From assembly GCA_015501605.1 (NCBI GenBank), contig JADNRZ010000043.1, forward strand, positions 108,605-172,604: a DNA stretch of 64,000 nucleotides, written 5' to 3'. Under the pieces are notes generated by a model. It made no database searches. It saw only the letters and a program-made list of their open reading frames with translations, and had not been told where the DNA came from. The stretch's first letter is position 1. Each line of letters starts with the position of its first letter. The translations under genes were made by a program, and so were the position numbers. Positions 22,274 through 34,454 of this stretch are shown here, piece after piece. The DNA comes from Panaeolus papilionaceus. Lineage: Eukaryota > Basidiomycota > Agaricomycetes > Agaricales.

Positions 22274-23187
22274 GAGTGCCCAAGCTGGGAGTCGCATATG
22301 TCTCCAACGTCCGCCGGACTCCTCGCCAGAGCTCGAAGCGATGACGATGATACTGGTTGGAGAAACATGTTGGTTTGACTAGGATGTGTCATTCAAGGCC
22401 GCTGTCTTCTCTACTCGGAGACTTCGGCTCCGAATTCACCAAGTGCCAGGTATCGCTGCCTTCAGCAAGCGTGAGGCAGAACACGGGAGGGGTAGGAGCT
22501 GTGGTGACCTGGGGTGTACATCGGGAGAATGGAAGATTGGGACGATGGATGGTGGTGACGAGAATTATTACGAGGCTTGGAAATCATGGTTATGATGAGA
22601 TGTTAAGGTGGAATACAAGTGTTAGGGTGGTATTTATAGGATTTAAGTTTGAAAATTTCCGGAACGATCGACCCGAAAGATAATAGAAGAATAAAAGCGA
22701 TGGGTTTTATTATATGCTAAGACCACATCCGAGCTTGAATGAGTTATTTCCTTTTGTTACGTTTTATTAATATTATTGAACGCCGTATGAGCAGGCTGCT
22801 ATCAAATGGAGCTAAACCATTCGCCGCGGCTCGAACCCAGAGCTCACACCATCCCAACTTCGATGCCCCTCAATCACGATTCACATTGTTATCTTACTCA
22901 TGAGTGTATTGAAGCTCTGATTCTAGACGAATACTGATGTTACGTCACTACAAGTAATATAGATGAAATATCCTCTTCATGATTCCTCTGTCAGTTGTAC
23001 AAGCACAGATTGTATACTACAAGCTGTACCAATGTCATTTCATCGACGCTTCATGTTTCGAATATCATAGTACGGATCAGTCTACATTCCGGCGAGTTCC
23101 CAACAGCCGCTCCACTTTCAAAGGCCTAAACATAGGTAGGGGTACCTTCCTCATTCATGAGACCAAATCACGAGCATGAAACTCTGA

Positions 23188-23490
23188 ATTACAATTAGGA
23201 GATTGAATGAACGCAAACGAAAAGCCGACCGATAGACGGTTGTTGAGCGAGGATCGCGTGTCTCCTCGTCCCTCCCTGCCTAAACTTCCCATACAATAGC
23301 TCGCTCCTTCAGTTCTGATGATCAGTTTCATCTTCAGAACGATACAATTTGTGCGTTAGTGGACGATACGTAGTTGTCGAACATTGCGAGAACGCGAGAT
23401 TAGAAGGAGAAGTGGACGGGGGTAGCGGATGGTGTGATCCTGGATCGTTGGGACGGTGGATGGGATGGGGAGAGCGATTCAGGCGGTATG
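23188..23490 (-). pseudogene. Copy 4 of the CCGATGTAC / TTCAATCTCC family, truncated
   Basis: A perfect 3' motif TTCAATCTCCTAATTGTAAT at 23207-23188 and a weak TATA-like site (CATACATACC, about 23490). The start context is not conserved and the body is short, so this is a remnant. Confidence 0.4.
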
Positions 23491-23798
23491 TATGTGATCT
23501 GTGTCCCTGTCAAATCGCGATGGGCCTGGGGAACACAACAATAGTGAACTGTTATTGTGGTCAAGGACCGTGGGCGGGGTCATGTTGGATTTGTAACCGT
23601 TGAGCGATTGTCCAATTTATTGGTGGGATCCCTATATGCCTTTTTGGTTTCAATTGTTGAATCAATGAGGTTTTATTATTAAGAGAATTTGGTCGTTTAC
23701 GTGGAACGTCAGTGAGTTTTCAAGGAGTCAGCTTTGTTATGTTATTCATTGCAGGACTCGTATTTGATTTCTTGCGTCCATCGTTGCGAGACCAGGAG

Positions 23799-23928
23799 TA
23801 TGTAGGTAGGAGGAGTTGGGGAGTGGGATCGGAAAGTGGTTGTGAGACCAGTTTCCCGACCCAGTGTGAGAGCCGAGGATGTGGACGGATGCGCCCCCGT
23901 CCTCGGCTCTCCCTACCTACATACGGCA
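23799..23928. repeat. Nested inverted repeats (two hairpins)
   Basis: GTATGTAGGTAGG near 23799 is mirrored by CCTACCTACATAC near 23912-23928. Inside, GAGAGCCGAGGA (about 23869) is mirrored by TCCTCGGCTCTC (about 23900). The whole could fold into a long cruciform and may be the core of a small foldback element. Confidence 0.5.
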
Positions 23929-24398
23929 AGTCTGCAAGGACGACGTAGCGCAGAGGAAGGGATAGTGATTGATATTGAAGGGGGAAGTGGAGGGCGGGCA
24001 AAAGAAATAAATTAACTATGAGAACCACGGACGCGGAGTGCGCGAGCACCGTGGTTGTACAGGATGAAGTAAGTAAGTAAGGAGGAAATTGTGAGTTGGC
24101 GCTGTCAAGTGGTCTCGCACACGTGACCAAGAAGACAGATCTGTGCAATTCTCAGTCTGTTGTCTCACACAACCAGTGTTGGACGGTCATGACTTTATTT
24201 GGGAAGTCATGACTGTTTGTTGTCGACCATGACTGTGACTAGTCATAACTTTCCGAATGACTTGACTTGACTGATGGCCCGGTTACACGGGCCGTGACAC
24301 ATTAGACTGTAGCTATCTGACACAACAATAATTTCATAATTCACTCGTGCTGATTCGCTGAGAGGTTCATATTTAGATTCAGTTCATAAGACAATGAT

Positions 24399-24848
24399 AT
24401 TACAATTAGGAGATTGAATAAACCAAAGGGTAGTCACAGTGTTGACTCCGGATCCTTGAGATAGAACCCCAAGAGCCCAGAAGGATATATCATCCATAGA
24501 AATGTCCGGACTGGATTGGTTGTGTGATGCCTGTGGGCCTCGTCCTTAGCATCGATCAGACCTGCGAAGACGTCGGGTCATATGGGGGATCTGAGTGTTG
24601 CGGTGCTGCCTCGGCTCTTGTTGTATCACTTCCACCTTCAATGGGTGGATCTTCCCTTAGCTCGCGGTATGTGAGGCGACGACGTAGGGGATCGGGGACG
24701 ATGGTATTTGCGCTGAGCGGGGGTGGTACATCGGGAGAATGGAAGACGGTTGGATGATGCCTTGCGGCGCGTTTAGGTGTTTGGGGCTCATCTAATTTGG
24801 TTGAATGCGGGTGGCGGATAAAGAGAGATGGGTGGGGTATTTATATGT
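24399..24848 (-). pseudogene. Copy 5 of the CCGATGTAC / TTCAATCTCC family
   Basis: CATATAAATACC at about 24848-24837, conserved TTCCATTCTCCCGATGTAC start context (ATG at 24731, 114 bp downstream of TATA), 3' motif TTCAATCTCCTAATTGTAAT at 24418-24399. The start frame is open for only 24 codons. Upstream similarity to copies 2 and 7 extends about 200 bp. Confidence 0.45.
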
Positions 24849-25869
24849 TTTTGGGTGGGAGAGGGTTGGATTCGCACGATGCCGAAGCTCGAGTTGGTGG
24901 CAACGGCCGCTTGGTCTCTTTTGTGCTGGGCGGGCCTCAGGCTTTCGCTGTCTATTCGGTATTTGCTGTTGCTCCTCCGAGTCGTCTTTTATGACCGGCG
25001 CCTAGTAAAAGCATCCCCTATCACGAAACAATAACATACACAAGAGCCTTCCCAAATCGCAAGGCTCAAGCTTATCCAGCGTGGGGTCCGAGCTGTGTTT
25101 TGATGTTCCTTTGGTGGCCCCGTCACACCTATCATCAAGTTCCGCACCTTATCTTGCTTCGTAACGCATTCATTTGACCCTTAGCCACCACATTCTACAC
25201 CTTGATCCTCCTCCTCTTCGACTCAACCATTCAATATCCCTGTTCTGGGTTCTTTTTCTTTGTTTCATATATTTCATTTCTGTGTTTTCGTGTCTTCTCT
25301 GTTCGCTTTTTCATTCATCACCTGTCGCAACCTCTCTTGTTTCTTTTGTAGATAGCTCACCCAGTAGTTGTAGATCAACTGCACGCTAGCTCTCTGTTTC
25401 AATTGGATCGTTTTCGTACTCCCAGATTTCACGTCTAAGCTTCGGTTTTGTTTCGTTCCGTCTCCCAGTCGCCGCTGATGAGCTGCGCACATGCGCAAGG
25501 GGGGTTTTCGGCCGTTACAGAGACGGAAATGGAGAACAACGCACTTTAGCATTACCATCCCCAGCTCGTGTCCTTCTGTATGGGAAATCGATACGTATCA
25601 GTTAATGATACATCGGTGGACCATCCATAGAAAAGAATACTTACTCATTACCACAGGGTACGAGCACGAAGGGACAGGATGCAGCGCAGCGCAACAACCA
25701 AGACCTTCCGAGACAGGAGCATTGGCACATCTTGGTGATGCCAATGCACACTGGGTATTCTTGGAGAAACCAACCCTGACAATCACGGTTATTGGGCGCT
25801 AGCGATAAAGGAAATGCGTGCAAAAGAAGTAAGGCGATTAGCGGTACCGAAAGCCGGTGAGGCCAAGAC
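24849..25869. other. No supported gene; conserved upstream part of copy 5
   Basis: 24850-25035 resembles the upstream regions of copies 2 and 7 (CGCCTAGTAAAAGCA, GAAACAATAA). The rest holds overlapping ORFs without protein character. Confidence 0.35.
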
Positions 25870-26240
25870 GGCCAAGTGACACAAGAGACTTACCACCCAA
25901 CCACGTTGCTATACCAAGGAAATAACCAGAAACGTGGTACGGGTTCGAGTCACCAGAGCGCACAGGAAACATAGGGGTAGTACCAAAAAGGGTAGAAATA
26001 CGAGGCTGAGAATTAGTATAAATAGACAGAAAAACATTATTGTAAAATCAGTTAATCCCCGTAGAAAGCTACGAGAATTAAAGTTTCAGTTTCAGAGCCC
26101 ACATTTAGAAAGTTATTAAGTTTTAAGACACGTTAGATCGAGCCCTAGCTCTCAGCGTTACCTTCAAGATCACCCAATTGCCCTTCGTATTCAGTTATCG
26201 CGCTCGTATACGTCGTGAGACCCAGCGATCAGAATCGTAT
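25870..26240 (+). repeat. LTR-like fragment, probably Ty3/gypsy solo LTR
   Basis: A TATA-like AGTATAAATAGACAG followed by CATTATTGTAAAATCAGTTAA and the run AAGTTTCAGTTTCAGAGCCC is the layout of agaric gypsy LTRs (promoter, R region, then purine-rich U5). I could not fix the ends or a target duplication. Confidence 0.35.
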
Positions 26241-26684
26241 CCATTCGAGTTTAGCTACCGTACAATTGGTCATATCTACGAGAGCCCCACGCACTCTGAG
26301 ACCCGACCGTGCCGTTATTACTTTGTATACACCCTCTCGACGTTAACCGTCTCGAGAGTGTAGTGTGTTGATTGCACCGAGGACTCAACACCGCCAGCGG
26401 CGTTTGGTATAATTCTTCGTCGTATTTCGTCTTCCTTCGTCATTCCACCGTTGCGCGCTCATCAGTGGGAGTATTTACTTTCTCATCCGTAACCGCTAAA
26501 GCTTGTCCAGCGTGTTAATCATGCATCGTGCTAGCCCTACTCACTCGAGAGCAAATGTTCACACTTCTCAGATTCGATGAATTGTCGTAGAAGTGCAATC
26601 AGTATTTGGGTTTGTCGCTATCGATACGAAACAGCCTCATACCAAACACAAAAGAAAAAAACAAATACATATACATACACTCTA

Positions 26685-27400
26685 ATTACAATTAGGAGAT
26701 TGAACCAAACAAACAACATTCCTGCGCCTAAGCCCGCGACAATAAACGGTCCTTGAGCGATCCTCTCTACCCCAAACCTGTGCCCTGTGTGACCTGATAG
26801 AACCAGGAATAGTAACCTACGCCATCTACCATATTGCCTGGTTCGATGAGCTGTATAGTGGTCATGGATGGGCCTCTTCCATGTTAACGTTGTGATTGCC
26901 AACGACACGAACCACGTTGTCGTCTCAACACGAACCGGGTGGTCGGTCGAGAACCACGTTCGCATAGGATTGGTAGGGAAGTGTCGAGTCTCATGGTGAG
27001 GCTGGCACGAAGTGGTGTACAGGGGAGTTGTAGGGGGATGAGAATGCCAACGTGGTGTATCGATGGAGGAGGTGTTGGCCGAGACGCTGAGCTTTCCGTC
27101 GCGCCGTCGATAGGAACCCCATCGAGTGGCTGTAAGATCCTCGGCGCGGTTGTGAGAATATGCCAACATTGTTCGGTTGGCAAACGGCGCGACGGAACGG
27201 GAAGGAGCGGCGCTGTTTATTTGCACCGCATTGACACGGGGCCGTTGCGCGGGGGAGGCGGCCACTGATACATCAGGAGAATGGGAGATGGTGTCACAGT
27301 TAAGGTGAGAGCATGGGCGTGTGGTATGGGATGCATAGTGAGACGGGGAATCGGTGACTTGAGGTGGCGTTGGGGAGGGTGATGAGGGCGGTATTTATGT
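26685..27400 (-). pseudogene. Copy 6 of the CCGATGTAC / TTCAATCTCC family
   Basis: CATAAATACC at about 27399, start context CTCCTGATGTAT (ATG at 27273, about 125 bp downstream), and a perfect 3' motif TTCAATCTCCTAATTGTAAT at 26704-26685. The longest frame here (27265-26618, 215 codons) uses another phase than the conserved ATG and ends in a hydrophobic LFVWFNLLIVI run that is just the 3' motif read in frame. Copies disagree on that frame, so I treat the motif as non-coding. Confidence 0.45.
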
Positions 27401-28196
27401 GATTTGAGGTGGCGGTTGTGGTCCTATAACGGATGTTGAGGAGGATAATAATACAAGAGGTTTAATTGTGCTTGTGTGCAAGGACCGTGCATGAGATTCA
27501 TGATTCGATTGTGGATCCACTACATAATTGTTTCGAGATCTTCAGATTCGAAAACAATTTGGATAGACGATCGTCGAATTTAACTGGACGAAGCAAGGGT
27601 CGGCGCAGGTCAATGCGACACGCGAACTGAAGAGCCCAAGGCAGAATGATTGGACTTTAATATTTAAATCGGCAAAAGCCGCACTCGCTGTTCTTCAGGT
27701 GGACATCATGCATCATGCATCACATACAAGGCTCATCGGCCATATTTTGGGAATATATCCATAGGCTAAGACGACTAAGCTGGCATGGGCAGAGGAGGGG
27801 TGATGTTCAGAAGGCGGTGATGAGCGTTCAAAATGTCCTAAAAAAGGAGGATTTTTGCCATCAGCTTTTCTCACGCACTGATGTTGATTGTTAACCCGTA
27901 CCATCACCATCGTCTTTCCCCTCCTCAACGTCCTAGCCGGCTCTTTACTCTTGGGCCTTTCAAGTGATGTTTTACGCAGGGATGGATCACGTTGGATAGT
28001 TGAGGTGACGATGATCAACACATCGCCGTACTCATCGTTGACGTACATCATCCTAGTTCTCTCGTGTTGATCGCCCCAACCCAGCAGTACCTCACACAGA
28101 CATGTTGTAATTCAACTACAGTCAATGCGAATGGCGTGTCTCGCCTCATCATACTCTAGATCACCACCCTAACCAACACCTAAGACGGGGTGATTG
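27401..28196. other. No firmly supported gene; one possible small ORF
   Basis: A minus-strand frame 28051-27713 (112 codons, MMYVNDEYGDVLIIVTSTIQ...) has a mixed basic composition but no recognised family and no splice support. Nothing else visible. Confidence 0.3.
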
Positions 28197-31100
28197 TCAT
28201 GGGGTACGGCAATATCGTCCATCTGGTTTTTGATTGGTCGTTGCTTCCTTTCCTACTGTTGGTAAAATAGCCTCTTCAAAAGAAGAAGGGGGCTTGGAAA
28301 GATCATAATCCGTGGAAGGACGATGAACAGAACGTGGGCGACGACGAAGCTTGCCTGAGAAAGAAGAATCAAAAATAAAAGTAGGCTGGTTATCTGCAGT
28401 GAAAGCGAAAGTACCAGGAATCAAAAACTCGTCTAGGGTGTTAAGAAATATAAAATCATCAATAGCAGAAGCAGAAGAAATAGGTGGCGGCTCAGGTAAA
28501 GAAAGTGCAGTGATACGCTTTGAACGATCGCGCAGTACCATATGAAAAGGAGACGGAACGTCAGGTGGAGGGGAAGAAACAACAGAAGTGTTGGGTCGAG
28601 AAGAAGAAGGAGGAGGTAAAAAAGAGGGAGGCAGTGAGGGAGGGGAAGAAATAGGTAAATTATAATCTGGAAGTGAAATAGAACGGCGAGGAGATAAATG
28701 ACCGGGCACAAGTTCATTAAAAATAACATCTCGGGAGTAATGATACTTCCCATTAGTATCGCGGACAACCCATCCAATGCGATCATCCATATAGCCAACA
28801 AACACCCCCTCAAACCTACGTGGGCCACCAACAGTGCGAAGTTCAGGTGGGATCGTCACAAATGCCTGACACCCAAAAACTCGAAGGTGAGACAGGTCTG
28901 GCTTACGGCCATGCATTAATTCAAAAGGAGTGACCCCAGAAGGGGTAGTGGAGGAGGGAAGGCGGTTACGAAGGTACTGGGAGGTAAGCGCTGCATCGCC
29001 CCAAAAGGAAGGAGGAAGTTTGGCATCCGCTATCAATGTCTGAGCCGTATCAGTGATAGTACGGATATACCTCTCCGCTTTACCGTTCTGAGAGTGAGCA
29101 TAGGGCATACAGGCTTGGACAGCAATGCCCCTGGACTTGAAGTCACCACCCATTAAACCCAGAATGAGTTCGCGGGCATTATCAAGCCTGACAGAGCGAA
29201 TACGCCGACCGCTGATAAGCTCCCAGGAGGCCGCAACTTCAGTCCACACCTTGAAGGCATCAGAACGACGCTTAAGGAGGGCTGTAAACCCATAATTTGA
29301 AAAATCGTCCAGCAGAACGAAAAAATAACGCTCTTTATGAGCAGTGGCAACCGGATATGGCCCCTTGATATCCATGTGAATTAAATCACAGAGCGCAGAG
29401 GCTCGGTTCCCATTGTTGTCGTAAGGCCGCTGTGCATACTTTCCAATGACACAGGGAACACACTTGTTGTTGCGAAAAGACCCGTTCCACTCGATCCCAG
29501 TTGCATACTCTTTAGTGAGCATATCGCGAGTTGCATCAACGCCAGGGTGACCAAAACGGCGGTGCCAGAGATCAGAGTCCATCTTCGGTAGATCGAAGGT
29601 ACCAGTAAAGAATGCATTAGCAGATGTGAAGATAGGATTAAAAGATGGGTCGAATGAAGTCGGCGCAAACAGAGTACTGGATGGAATATCACCAGTGGAC
29701 GGAGGGCATTCAAAAACAGCACTTAAGAATGAAAGACGGCGATAAAAATCGGCGTATATGGAAAAAGGGCCATCACTGGATCCAGCATTAGGGAAAGTGA
29801 TAACTGTGGAAGGGAGGCCAGACGTGTTGGTTCCAAAAGTACAAGAAATAAGAGATTCCTGCATCGCGCCAACGGATAGAAGGTTGATTGGGATGTCAGG
29901 AGCGTATAGACAGTTGGAGAGCTCCCAAACATATAGACCCGAGGGCAAGGGTATCTTGATTTTAACTGTACCTCGACCGACACCCTGTAAGACACCACAA
30001 TTTGCTGTGCCAACCAATGTCGAGTCCGCTTTTAAAGACCAAAACAGCGACTTGTCACGAAAAATGTGCTCCTGAGATCCCGTGTCGAGGACAACATTCC
30101 AGGATGAATTCGGAAAGGAGAGAAATACCGCAGAGTTAGAACGGTCGAAAAGCTCATGGACAGGGGTAGGGACATAAAAGGAATGGTCAAATTGAATTGG
30201 TTGTGACACGGACATGGCTACAGAACTAGTTTTTGAATCACCAGTAGCTCTAGACTTCGCAGAAGTGTCCGATTTTTGTTTACCAGAAGCGCTTTCCTTC
30301 GCTAATGGATTTGAAGATGAAGATGTCGACACATCAGTGGCCACGAAGGCTTGAGACGTCTTGGCAGCCGCACGAGCAGCACTGAGCTCGGCTAGGACAT
30401 TGTCGCGATCACCCTCGCGAGGGCCACCAGGGGCAAAACAATTCTTCTTCTCGTGGCCAGACCTATGACAATGGTCACATGTAACACGTGTAGAAGTTTT
30501 GGAGGTCGAAGAAGACTTCGAAGAAGACTTGGAGTCAGAGGGGGCTGTCGTCTGAGACTTCGAAGACGAATTGGAGGGTTTGGTGATGACTTTATCGCGA
30601 AGCACTGAACGCTGAAGCGAAACGGCAATAGTGTTAAGACTCTCCAGAATCGAAAGCAGTGATGGGAGAGGCTGGCGAGGATGGTTTTGGAGCGCAATCT
30701 GAATGTCATCATAGATGCGGGAATATGATGGAATGGAGCGATCAAGACCGTCACTGAAATACATGAGGAGTTGTCGAAGATCTGGCATGTGAGCAGTTGC
30801 ATCCATGGCGTTATAGTATTTGCGCCAAGTCTTGATGTAGGACAAGGCGTCCTTAGCTTCGTCTGAGGGAAAGCGTAACGTACGAAGCTTCTCCATAGCA
30901 ATCGACGTAGACACATAGTCGCCCTGGCCGTACAACTCCTGAAGTACAGCAAAAGCGTTCCTGGCAGAAAGGCGCTCGGCGCGAGAAGCACTAGGTTTTG
31001 GAATAGAAGCGCGAACATCATCGGAAAGACGAGATGTAATAATGTGAGAGGCGATACCATCCTCGGCCCACCAGGCAGTGTGCAGGGCTATTTCGTCAGG

Positions 31101-31926
31101 TGACGAGTCAGCATATAAGGGTGGGGGGTACGTTGGAATAAACTGTGGGTCAACGACGGTGACAGAGCCATCCGTGGGAGGGCACACATGGTTGAAAACA
31201 CCCAGATTGGTGAGATAGTTGTAAACGCTGTCATACCAGCTGTTCCAGGTTGAGGCATCCTTCAAGAGAGGAATGTCCTTCGTAGATGGTAGGGTAGGTT
31301 TGGGTTGAGAAAGATAAATAGCAGGTTGAGCTGCTGGATGAGGAACAGAATGATGGGATGAATGAACAGAGATAGAAGGAGAATGAACAGAAGGAACAGG
31401 AGAACTATGAGAATTCGATATAGCAAAAGAAACAGGTGAATTAGCGGGAACAGCAGGATCCCGCGAACCAAAATTCAAAATATTAGGAAAATGAGATGCA
31501 GAACCCGTATGCGGAAACACGGTATTCGGATCATGGTAAGCGCCTTCAGTGCTCATCTGATCAAACGGATTAACAGAGAAACTCGAATAAGAATATTGAG
31601 CCAAAGGAGATGAAACTGAGGTACGAGAACGATCAAGAGTAGAATTAGAATATAAATTGGCAGTAGAAGAGACAGGAGTCTGTGAGTACAGAGAACTGTG
31701 GGTACTGCCACTGCTATTACGAGCAGGGCTGCCTGGAACATCACTTTGATACGAAAGTGAATTCGACGAATAGGCAGCAGTAGATCTAGATGGTAAAGGG
31801 CCATGAAAAGGCGAAGGAGGAGGAACATATGGTTGAATGAAAGCCAAATTGACATTACGTGAGGCATTTTCTGCAGCAACACGATCACGAAAAGCTCGAT
31901 GTGAAGCGCTCGTAGAAGGGCACGGG
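28197..31926 (-). pseudogene. Copia gag (part), protease and integrase; RT and RNase H missing
   Basis: One long frame without stops. It contains a copia gag domain (FAVLQELYGQGDY, AMEKLRTLRF), a CCHC knuckle (CDHCHRSGHEKKNC, near 30480-30430), an aspartic protease motif (VVLDTGSQEHIF, near 30090), the GAG-pre-integrase H-C zinc region (LWHRRFGHPG...CVPCVIGK) and an integrase core with D (HMDIKGPY), D (RLDNARE) and E (GKAERYIRT). After a Pro/Ser-rich linker it stops at RYCRTP where the reverse transcriptase should begin. The first residues of the open frame upstream of 31926 (MHDPARLC...) are translated from the inserted GCCGTGCA element, not from gag. Confidence 0.85.
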
Positions 31927-33248
31927 AAAAAAGCCGTGCAGAGCCGTGCATGACCGTGCAGTACCGTGCAGAGCCGTGCGGGGTCATGCACAACCGTGCA
32001 ACAGCCGTGCGTCGACCGAGCGCTTTCACGAATTAGGCATAAACCTTACCTGTGCATCATTACATGTACGATGTATCATGAGGAATGCTACAATAGTACA
32101 CTTCCGAGAATAATTTCATCTCAATCACACTAATTGTGATTAACTTTGACCTGTGGACCTGTGGTGATGTAATTTCCCAGTTGAGGGTTCTCTTCAAAAG
32201 GCGAGCAACAATAAGGATGCAAAGGGCTGACCTCGTTAGTGCTTCTACTCTCTATGAACAAGCAATTCGGCATAGTTAAATGTCAGTGTGATCATCATAT
32301 GTCTAAATATGACTTGGATATCTGATCCCTTATGAGCTTGTAATTAGTTACTTTCTTCTATAATAACCTTTCATAATCTGCCGTAATTCCATGACTAGGA
32401 TGAGAAACGCGACCACCATCGAGGGCTATGCAAGTTAGGTCACTGTCTGGGGGCAGATTTGTCGCATCAATGTGTGTCGATGAGCTTGTCCTACACCTTG
32501 AGAGGTACGATGCTCTCGACATCAGTTGGGGATGTTTGTGAAATATAGCGTTTATCATTAATATCTATCAACATTGAATATTGTATATTGATTCCTCATT
32601 ACTGCACACATAAATACCTCTATTTTATCAATATCCTGACGTCTTTATTACGATAGAGTGACCGTGCTGAGCCGTGCTGACTTCTCTGCCAGCCGTGCAA
32701 AGACGTGCAATGGTGTGCATAGCCGTGCATAGCCGTGCATGACCGTGCAGAGCCGTGCATCAGCCGTGCACCTATCGTGTGATTGCCGTGCAAAGGGTTT
32801 ACCAGCCGTGCAGCTACTGTGCAGAGAAATGATGATTTGAAGAGGAGATCTTTGGGGTCTCAGACCCTTTAGTGGCTGACCTAGCGGTTGAATTTAATGT
32901 GTATTGTTGATGTTCAGGGGAAAGAACCCTACTCTTAGTACTCACATTGCCGATCCCCACACACCTCCATATGCGGAGGATCAATAATAGGCTCCATATA
33001 TCTATGAGAGAGGTAAACTCTGCATTTCCATCGATCTCGATGGTTGGAGAGAACCCAGGACAATACTGACCAAGGTGACATACGCGCACCTTATTCATAC
33101 ATGCTAAACGAACTTAGATACTTGAATGATATATTCAACACTTTGGAGTATGAGCTGTGCGGCCGTGCATAGCCGTGCATAGCCGTGCATTTAGCATAAT
33201 TGCACGGTAGAGGCTGCACGGCCGTGCACGGCTCTGCACGGCTTTTTT
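31927..33248. mobile_element. Foldback-type non-autonomous element made of GCCGTGCA repeats
   Basis: 1.32 kb inserted in copia gag. Terminal inverted repeats read AAAAAAGCCGTGCAGAGCC on both ends. Subterminal zones (31933-32010, 32660-32820, 33157-33243) consist of many spaced copies of GCCGTGCA, partly as GCCGTGCATA units; the right end switches orientation. No ORF. No clean target duplication was found. The superfamily is not assigned. Confidence 0.65.
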
Positions 33249-33952
33249 CTTTTGCCCCTCGTAGAATGAGAAACCAATGTACCAGTACCACTGGACGTCA
33301 TTGGTGAAGAGGGAACTGAAGGAGGAAGAGGAGGTAAAGAAGAAATAGAAACGGGTGAAGGTGGTAGTGATTGAGGGGTAGGTGGTAAGGAACGGTTCAA
33401 CTCAGGAATAGGAAGGGGGGAGAGAACAGAAACAGGAGAAACATCCGGCGCGCTCGCGCGACGACTGGGCTGCTGAGAAGAAAATATTTCACCTCTTGGA
33501 CGAGCAGAAGTGGTAGTGTTTGGCAAAACACGGCCCGTTGCCAAAGAACGAGAAGAAGATAAGTGCAAGTTCGGAGAACGAGGAGCTGAGAATAATAGGC
33601 CCGGAGAGCCGGTAAGAGAATGAAAAATCTCAGGAGAGCCCGAGGAAATAGAAGAGGTATTCGGAACATCAAGAAGAGAAGACGTATCAAGATGGGTATA
33701 AGGAGGAGCAGAAGGTAAGTCATCTGTAAAATTTCTAGGAGTACGTGAAGAAAGACGAACAGTCGATGTTGAAATCGACGGGGTAATAGACATGGAGGGG
33801 GGAAGTGAATTGTTGGCACTCAAAAGACGATGTGCCAGGTTGACCTGCTGTTGCGGAGACAGAGAGTCAATGTTGATTAAGTTTGACGTTTCCGTGGTAT
33901 GACGACGGAAAGGGTGAGAAGGGGAACCCTGACTATGGGCCGGGTCCGACAT
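33249..33952 (-). pseudogene. N-terminal part of the copia gag
   Basis: Frame from ATG 33952 (MSDPAHSQGSPSHPFRR) runs to the GCCGTGCA element; the last residues of the open frame (after STRGKRKK) come from the insertion. Very rich in Ser and Pro, as the start of many fungal copia gag proteins. It lies 70 bp inside the primer binding site, the expected place of the gag start. Confidence 0.65.
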
Positions 33953-34023
33953 TTTTGCTCTTTGGAAAATAGCGGAGGCAATTGGAGAGCCTAAAACTTA
34001 GTTTGACAGAACCACGGCAAGAT

Positions 34024-34037
34024 CGGGGCCCATAACC
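34024..34037 (-). other. Primer binding site, half-tRNA initiator Met
   Basis: On the minus strand GGTTATGGGCCCC directly follows the LTR end. It matches the complement of the anticodon-side half of initiator tRNA-Met, as used by Drosophila copia. The element at 37857 uses the same site. Confidence 0.7.
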
Positions 34038-34369
34038 TGTAGGAGGTCCTATAGAACAACTAATCAGGCTCAGTCGAAAGGGAAAGAAACGACTCATTAT
34101 AACCTATAGAACAACTAATCAGGCTGTACATAGGTAACATATCAGTAAAAGGGAATAAAAAGGAAAGAAAGGAATAAATGGCATACCTCAGTCGAAAGGG
34201 AAAGAAACGACTGAGGTGCGTGAATCGAAATAATTAGGTATATATACGAGGACGACAGAAGCATGATGGGGATGGTGATGGAAGTTGATGTAGATAAATG
34301 AGGAAGGAGTACTTCTAGTTATGGAGACGACGTTATGAGAGAGAAAGGCGAAGTAGAGAAGGTCCAACA
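34038..34369 (-). repeat. 5' LTR (332 bp) of the truncated copia element
   Basis: On the minus strand it runs TGTTGGACC... to ...CCTACA, bounded inside by the primer site. It contains a direct duplication of CTATAGAACAACTAATCAGG (about 34050 and 34105) and is related to the fragment at 4801-5086. Confidence 0.75.
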
Positions 34370-34454
34370 GCGGTTGGCGTGTTTCTTCGTTTAGTTATCT
34401 GGTTTTGGTATGTTTTCTCTTCCTTCATCGCCCTTTCCTTGAAAAATAATCTTT

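Larger units (their letters stand above)
20655..22640 (-). pseudogene. Copy 3 of the same family, holding a nested hAT-like element
   Basis: The 3' motif TTCAATCTCCTAATTGTAAT is perfect at 20674-20655. The start context CCCGATGTAC gives ATG at 22521, with ATAAATACC at about 22638. The body is split by the element at 20998-22273. Segments on both sides of the insertion (about 20890-20990 and 22290-22380) resemble each other in the same direction (ATATG.CTCCAACGTCCGC), so the locus had an internal tandem duplication before the insertion. No domain; frames are broken. Confidence 0.45.
28197..34369 (-). mobile_element. Truncated Ty1/copia element with one LTR, split by another element
   Basis: On the minus strand in order: 5' LTR (34369-34038), half-tRNA primer site, gag start (33952), a foreign element (33248-31927), rest of gag, protease and integrase to 28197. 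Reverse transcriptase, RNase H, polypurine tract and 3' LTR are missing, so the element is 3'-truncated by deletion or recombination. Confidence 0.8.

Noticed and set aside
22800..22870. Possible tRNA T-arm (GGGTTCGAGCC on the minus strand)
   Set aside because: No matching acceptor, D or anticodon stem could be drawn around it.
24174..24300. Another hAT-like terminus (CAGTGTTGGACGGTCATGAC)
   Set aside because: Only one end is seen; no inverted partner or target duplication nearby, so not called as an element.
25940..25960. Second tRNA-like box B (GGGTTCGAGTC)
   Set aside because: It lies in an LTR-like context and no cloverleaf can be formed.
26618..27265. 215-codon minus-strand ORF with a C-terminal hydrophobic segment
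   Set aside because: Its hydrophobic end is the conserved 3' motif translated in one phase; other copies read it in another phase and the conserved ATG is in a different frame.
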